7,176 nucleotides of DNA from assembly GCA_964451605.1 (NCBI GenBank), contig CAYVJA010000097.1, positions 1 to 7,176 on the forward strand, written 5' to 3'. Of this stretch, positions 5,244 through 7,176 are shown piece after piece (the stretch's first letter is position 1; each line of letters opens with the position of its first letter). The DNA comes from JAQVSH01 sp964451605. GTDB taxonomy: Bacteria > Bacteroidota > Bacteroidia > Bacteroidales > UBA4181. Below the pieces are notes generated by a model. The model ran no database searches, was not told the DNA's origin, and saw only the letters and a list, made by a program, of their open reading frames with translations. The translations under genes were made by a program, and so were the position numbers.

Positions 5244-7104
5244 ATGAAAAGGGTACAAAGGTGGTTGCCTTGCCTGCTGGCAGGAGCAATGGTGTTTTTT
5301 ATGGGGCAGCAGGGGCTGTTTGCGCAGCGGTTTATGGAACACCTCGACCGTGGGGTAGTGGCTGTAAATCAGGGCGAAGGAAAGGTTTTTGTGAGCTGGC
5401 GGCTCCTGGGCACCGATCCACGCGATCTGGGATTTAATCTCTACCGTCTGACCGATGGAGCAAAACCCGTTAAACTGAACGACAAACCCTTAACGGGCCC
5501 TACCCATTTTGTCGACACCGGCGCAGACCTGACAAAGGCCAATGCGTGGAGTGTTCGCCCGGTTTCCGGGAATAAAGAGCAACCCACAGGCGGAAGTTTT
5601 TCATTGACAGCCAATGCTCCGGTCAGGCCCTATTTTACAGTACCGCTGAAAACCCCGAAAGGGTATTCGGCCTCCGATGCTTCGGTGGGCGATCTGGACG
5701 GCGACGGGCAGTATGAGATTGTGATTCATATGTGGGGCCGGGGTTTCGATAATTCGCAGGAGGGGATCTCGACCGAACCGATTATTCAGGCCTATCAGCT
5801 GGACGGCACCTTTATGTGGGAGATTAATCTGGGCAAGAATATCCGTGAAGGGTCGCACTATACCCAAATGATGGTGTACGACCTCGATGGCGACGGGAAA
5901 GCTGAATTTGCCTGCAAAACCGCCGATGGAACCATCGACGGAAAGGGCACGGTGATTGGCGACTCTTCTAAGGTGTACCGCAACGCCGTGGGCCGGATTC
6001 TGGAAGGACCCGAATATTTTACGGTGTTTAACGGCGAGACCGGAGCCATCATGAAAACGGTCGATTACGTTCCTCAGCGCGGTGATGTAAGTGCGTGGGG
6101 CGGTGATGGCGGAAACCGGGGCAACGACAGCTACGGTAACCGGGTCGACCGTTTTCTGGCCTGTATTGCCTACCTCGACGGCAAGCGCCCCAGTGTGGTG
6201 ATGACCCGCGGCTACTACGGCCGTTCGGTGTTGGCGGCCTGGGACTGGCGCGATGGCAAACTCACTCAGCGCNNNNNNNNNNAAAAACCGTGAGAACCCC
6301 TTCTCAGGGCAGGGAAACCACAATCTGAGTGTGGCCGATGTCGACAACGATGGCTGTGATGAGATTCTTTTCGGTTCGATGGTGGTCGACCACGACGGCT
6401 TGCCGATGTACACCACCGGTTTCCGCCATGGCGATGCCATGCATGCGAGCGATCTGGATCTGTCGAGCCCCGGTCTTGAGGTCTTCACGGTTCATGAGCT
6501 GGAGGAGGCAAACGAAACCGGACCCGGCGCATCGCTCTACAGTCCGGGCCTCAAAAAGGTGCTCTGGCAGGGTGCCCACGGCGAAGATATCGGCGGGGGT
6601 GTGGCCGAAGATATCGACCCCGCGAATCCGGGCGCCGAGATGTGGTTTTCGCGCAAATACGGGCTCCTCAATATGAAAGGCGACTCTATCGGCCCCATGC
6701 CCTCATCGGCCAATTTTGTGATCTGGTGGGATGGCGACCTCACCCGCCAGCTGCAAAACGGCAACCGGGTAGAGAAATACAAAACGGGCACAATCTTCAT
6801 TGCCGAAGGAGCCGCCACCAGCATGAACTCCAAGGGCAATCCCAACCTGAGTGCCGACATTCTGGGCGACTGGCGTGAAGAGATGATTTTCCGTTCGCCC
6901 GACAACAGCGAACTCCGCATCTACACCACCACCCTCCCCACCCCGCACCGCATGTACACCCTGATGCACGACCCCGTGTACCGACTGGGCGTAGCCTGGC
7001 AAAACGTCACCTATAACCAGCCCCCCCACCTCAGTTTCTGGCTCGGCGCCGGTGTAGAAAAGGCCCCCGTGCCCGATATCGTATTGGTAAAATCGAAAAA
7101 GTGA
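5244..7104 (+). CDS. Secreted rhamnogalacturonan (RG-I) lyase, polysaccharide lyase family 11 (contains assembly gap)
   Basis: The gene has 343 codons before the N gap (codon boundary exactly at 6272) and 273 after it (resuming with AAA at 6283), so about 620 residues, matching Bacillus YesW-type enzymes. As written, with 10 Ns, the halves are in different frames; a gap length divisible by three restores one protein, probably with only a few residues missing. Residues 1-27 are a Sec signal peptide ending near GLFA-Q. About 30-125 is the N-terminal beta domain (RGVVAVNQGEGKVFVSWRLL). The eight-bladed propeller follows, with calcium-type loops DLDGDGQYE (150-158) and DLDGDGKAE (213-221), then KTADGT, SYGNRVDRFL and TRGYY. 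After the gap come GQGNHNLSVADVDNDG, HGDAMH, DIDPANPGAE, ILGDWREE and the terminal TLMHDPVYRLGVAWQNVTYNQ. The family cleaves RG-I backbones by beta-elimination and uses bound calcium. It should act in the periplasm or outside the cell. The ATG lies 10 bases after terC, with no Shine-Dalgarno. Confidence 0.93.
6273..6282. other. Assembly gap (10 N) inside the PL11 lyase gene
   Basis: The upstream frame ends cleanly with CGC (Arg) at 6270-6272, after the residues DGKLTQR. The downstream frame starts with AAA at 6283 and continues NRENPFSGQGNHN. In PL11 proteins these two segments are joined by only a few residues (typically a Trp-containing stretch), so the true gap is probably short and a multiple of three. 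The apparent frameshift is therefore an artefact of the placeholder length. Confidence 0.9.
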
Positions 7105-7113
7105 TAATTTCTC

Positions 7114-7128
7114 TATTTACCGTAAATA
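7114..7128. promoter_or_regulatory. Short palindrome downstream of the lyase, possible operator
   Basis: TATTTAC-C-GTAAATA: seven-base arms around one central base, starting 10 bases after the lyase stop in an AT-rich tail (7105-7176) with no coding content. The centre is too short to form a stable hairpin, so a dimeric regulator site for a gene beyond the window is more plausible than a terminator. It may be chance in AT-rich DNA. No terminator is evident after the lyase. Confidence 0.2.
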
Positions 7129-7176
7129 AGCCGATTTGAATAAATTAACCGAATATATGGTTCATTTATAGAAAAC

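Noticed and set aside
5601..6488. Long open frame on the minus strand opposite the lyase (295 codons)
   Set aside because: It runs across the N gap, shows low-complexity His/Pro/Ala-rich composition with no recognisable domain, and lies opposite a well-supported PL11 gene.
5244..7104. Lyase as a frameshifted pseudogene
   Set aside because: The frame change coincides exactly with an N placeholder; both sides carry intact family motifs and sum to the normal length.

Overview
The window looks like a draft or metagenomic scaffold from a Bacteroidota organism, most likely Bacteroidales. The evidence is a close match to the TAnnTTTG-type promoter of that phylum upstream of one gene, the absence of convincing Shine-Dalgarno sequences before the starts, a Bacteroidetes-style sensor kinase / phosphatase-regulator pair, and two enzymes for plant cell-wall polysaccharides. 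The genus cannot be fixed from sequence alone. Two runs of exactly ten Ns (591-600 and 6273-6282) are assembly gaps whose true lengths are unknown.

Layout. Bases 1-504 (+) hold the C-terminal part of a glycoside hydrolase family 43 enzyme (arabinan/xylan type). Bases 505-677 separate it from a convergent gene. They contain an unusual nested inverted-repeat element built from an octamer (GCACTAGA / TCTAGTGC), with a gap in its centre. Reading leftward, 3958-1850 is a membrane histidine kinase with a periplasmic Cache domain. It overlaps by four bases (ATGA) a response regulator whose output is a SpoIIE/RsbU-type serine phosphatase (1853-678). The divergent intergenic region 3959-4216 carries a good Bacteroidota promoter for the next gene, a TerC-family membrane protein (4217-5233, +). 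Ten bases after it starts a secreted family PL11 rhamnogalacturonan lyase (5244-7104, +). This lyase is interrupted only by the second N gap. Its two halves lie in different frames as written, but they join in frame if the gap length is a multiple of three. Bases 7105-7176 are AT-rich and non-coding, with one short palindrome.

How the parts may work together. The GH43 and PL11 enzymes both suit pectin side-chain and backbone (rhamnogalacturonan-I) breakdown, but no SusC/SusD pair is visible, so a full polysaccharide utilisation locus is not shown. The kinase and regulator form a complete signalling pair: an extracellular small-molecule sensor drives a phosphatase that would act on a partner-switching anti-sigma antagonist encoded elsewhere. 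TerC proteins handle Mn2+ and in Bacillus have been linked to metal loading of secreted enzymes. Its tight placement before a secreted, metal-dependent lyase is therefore suggestive, though unproven.

The most unusual non-coding signal is the octamer element at about 513-680. It holds all five CTAG tetramers that I found on a by-eye scan of the window, presents stop codons in all six frames, and supplies the stop codon of the response-regulator gene.
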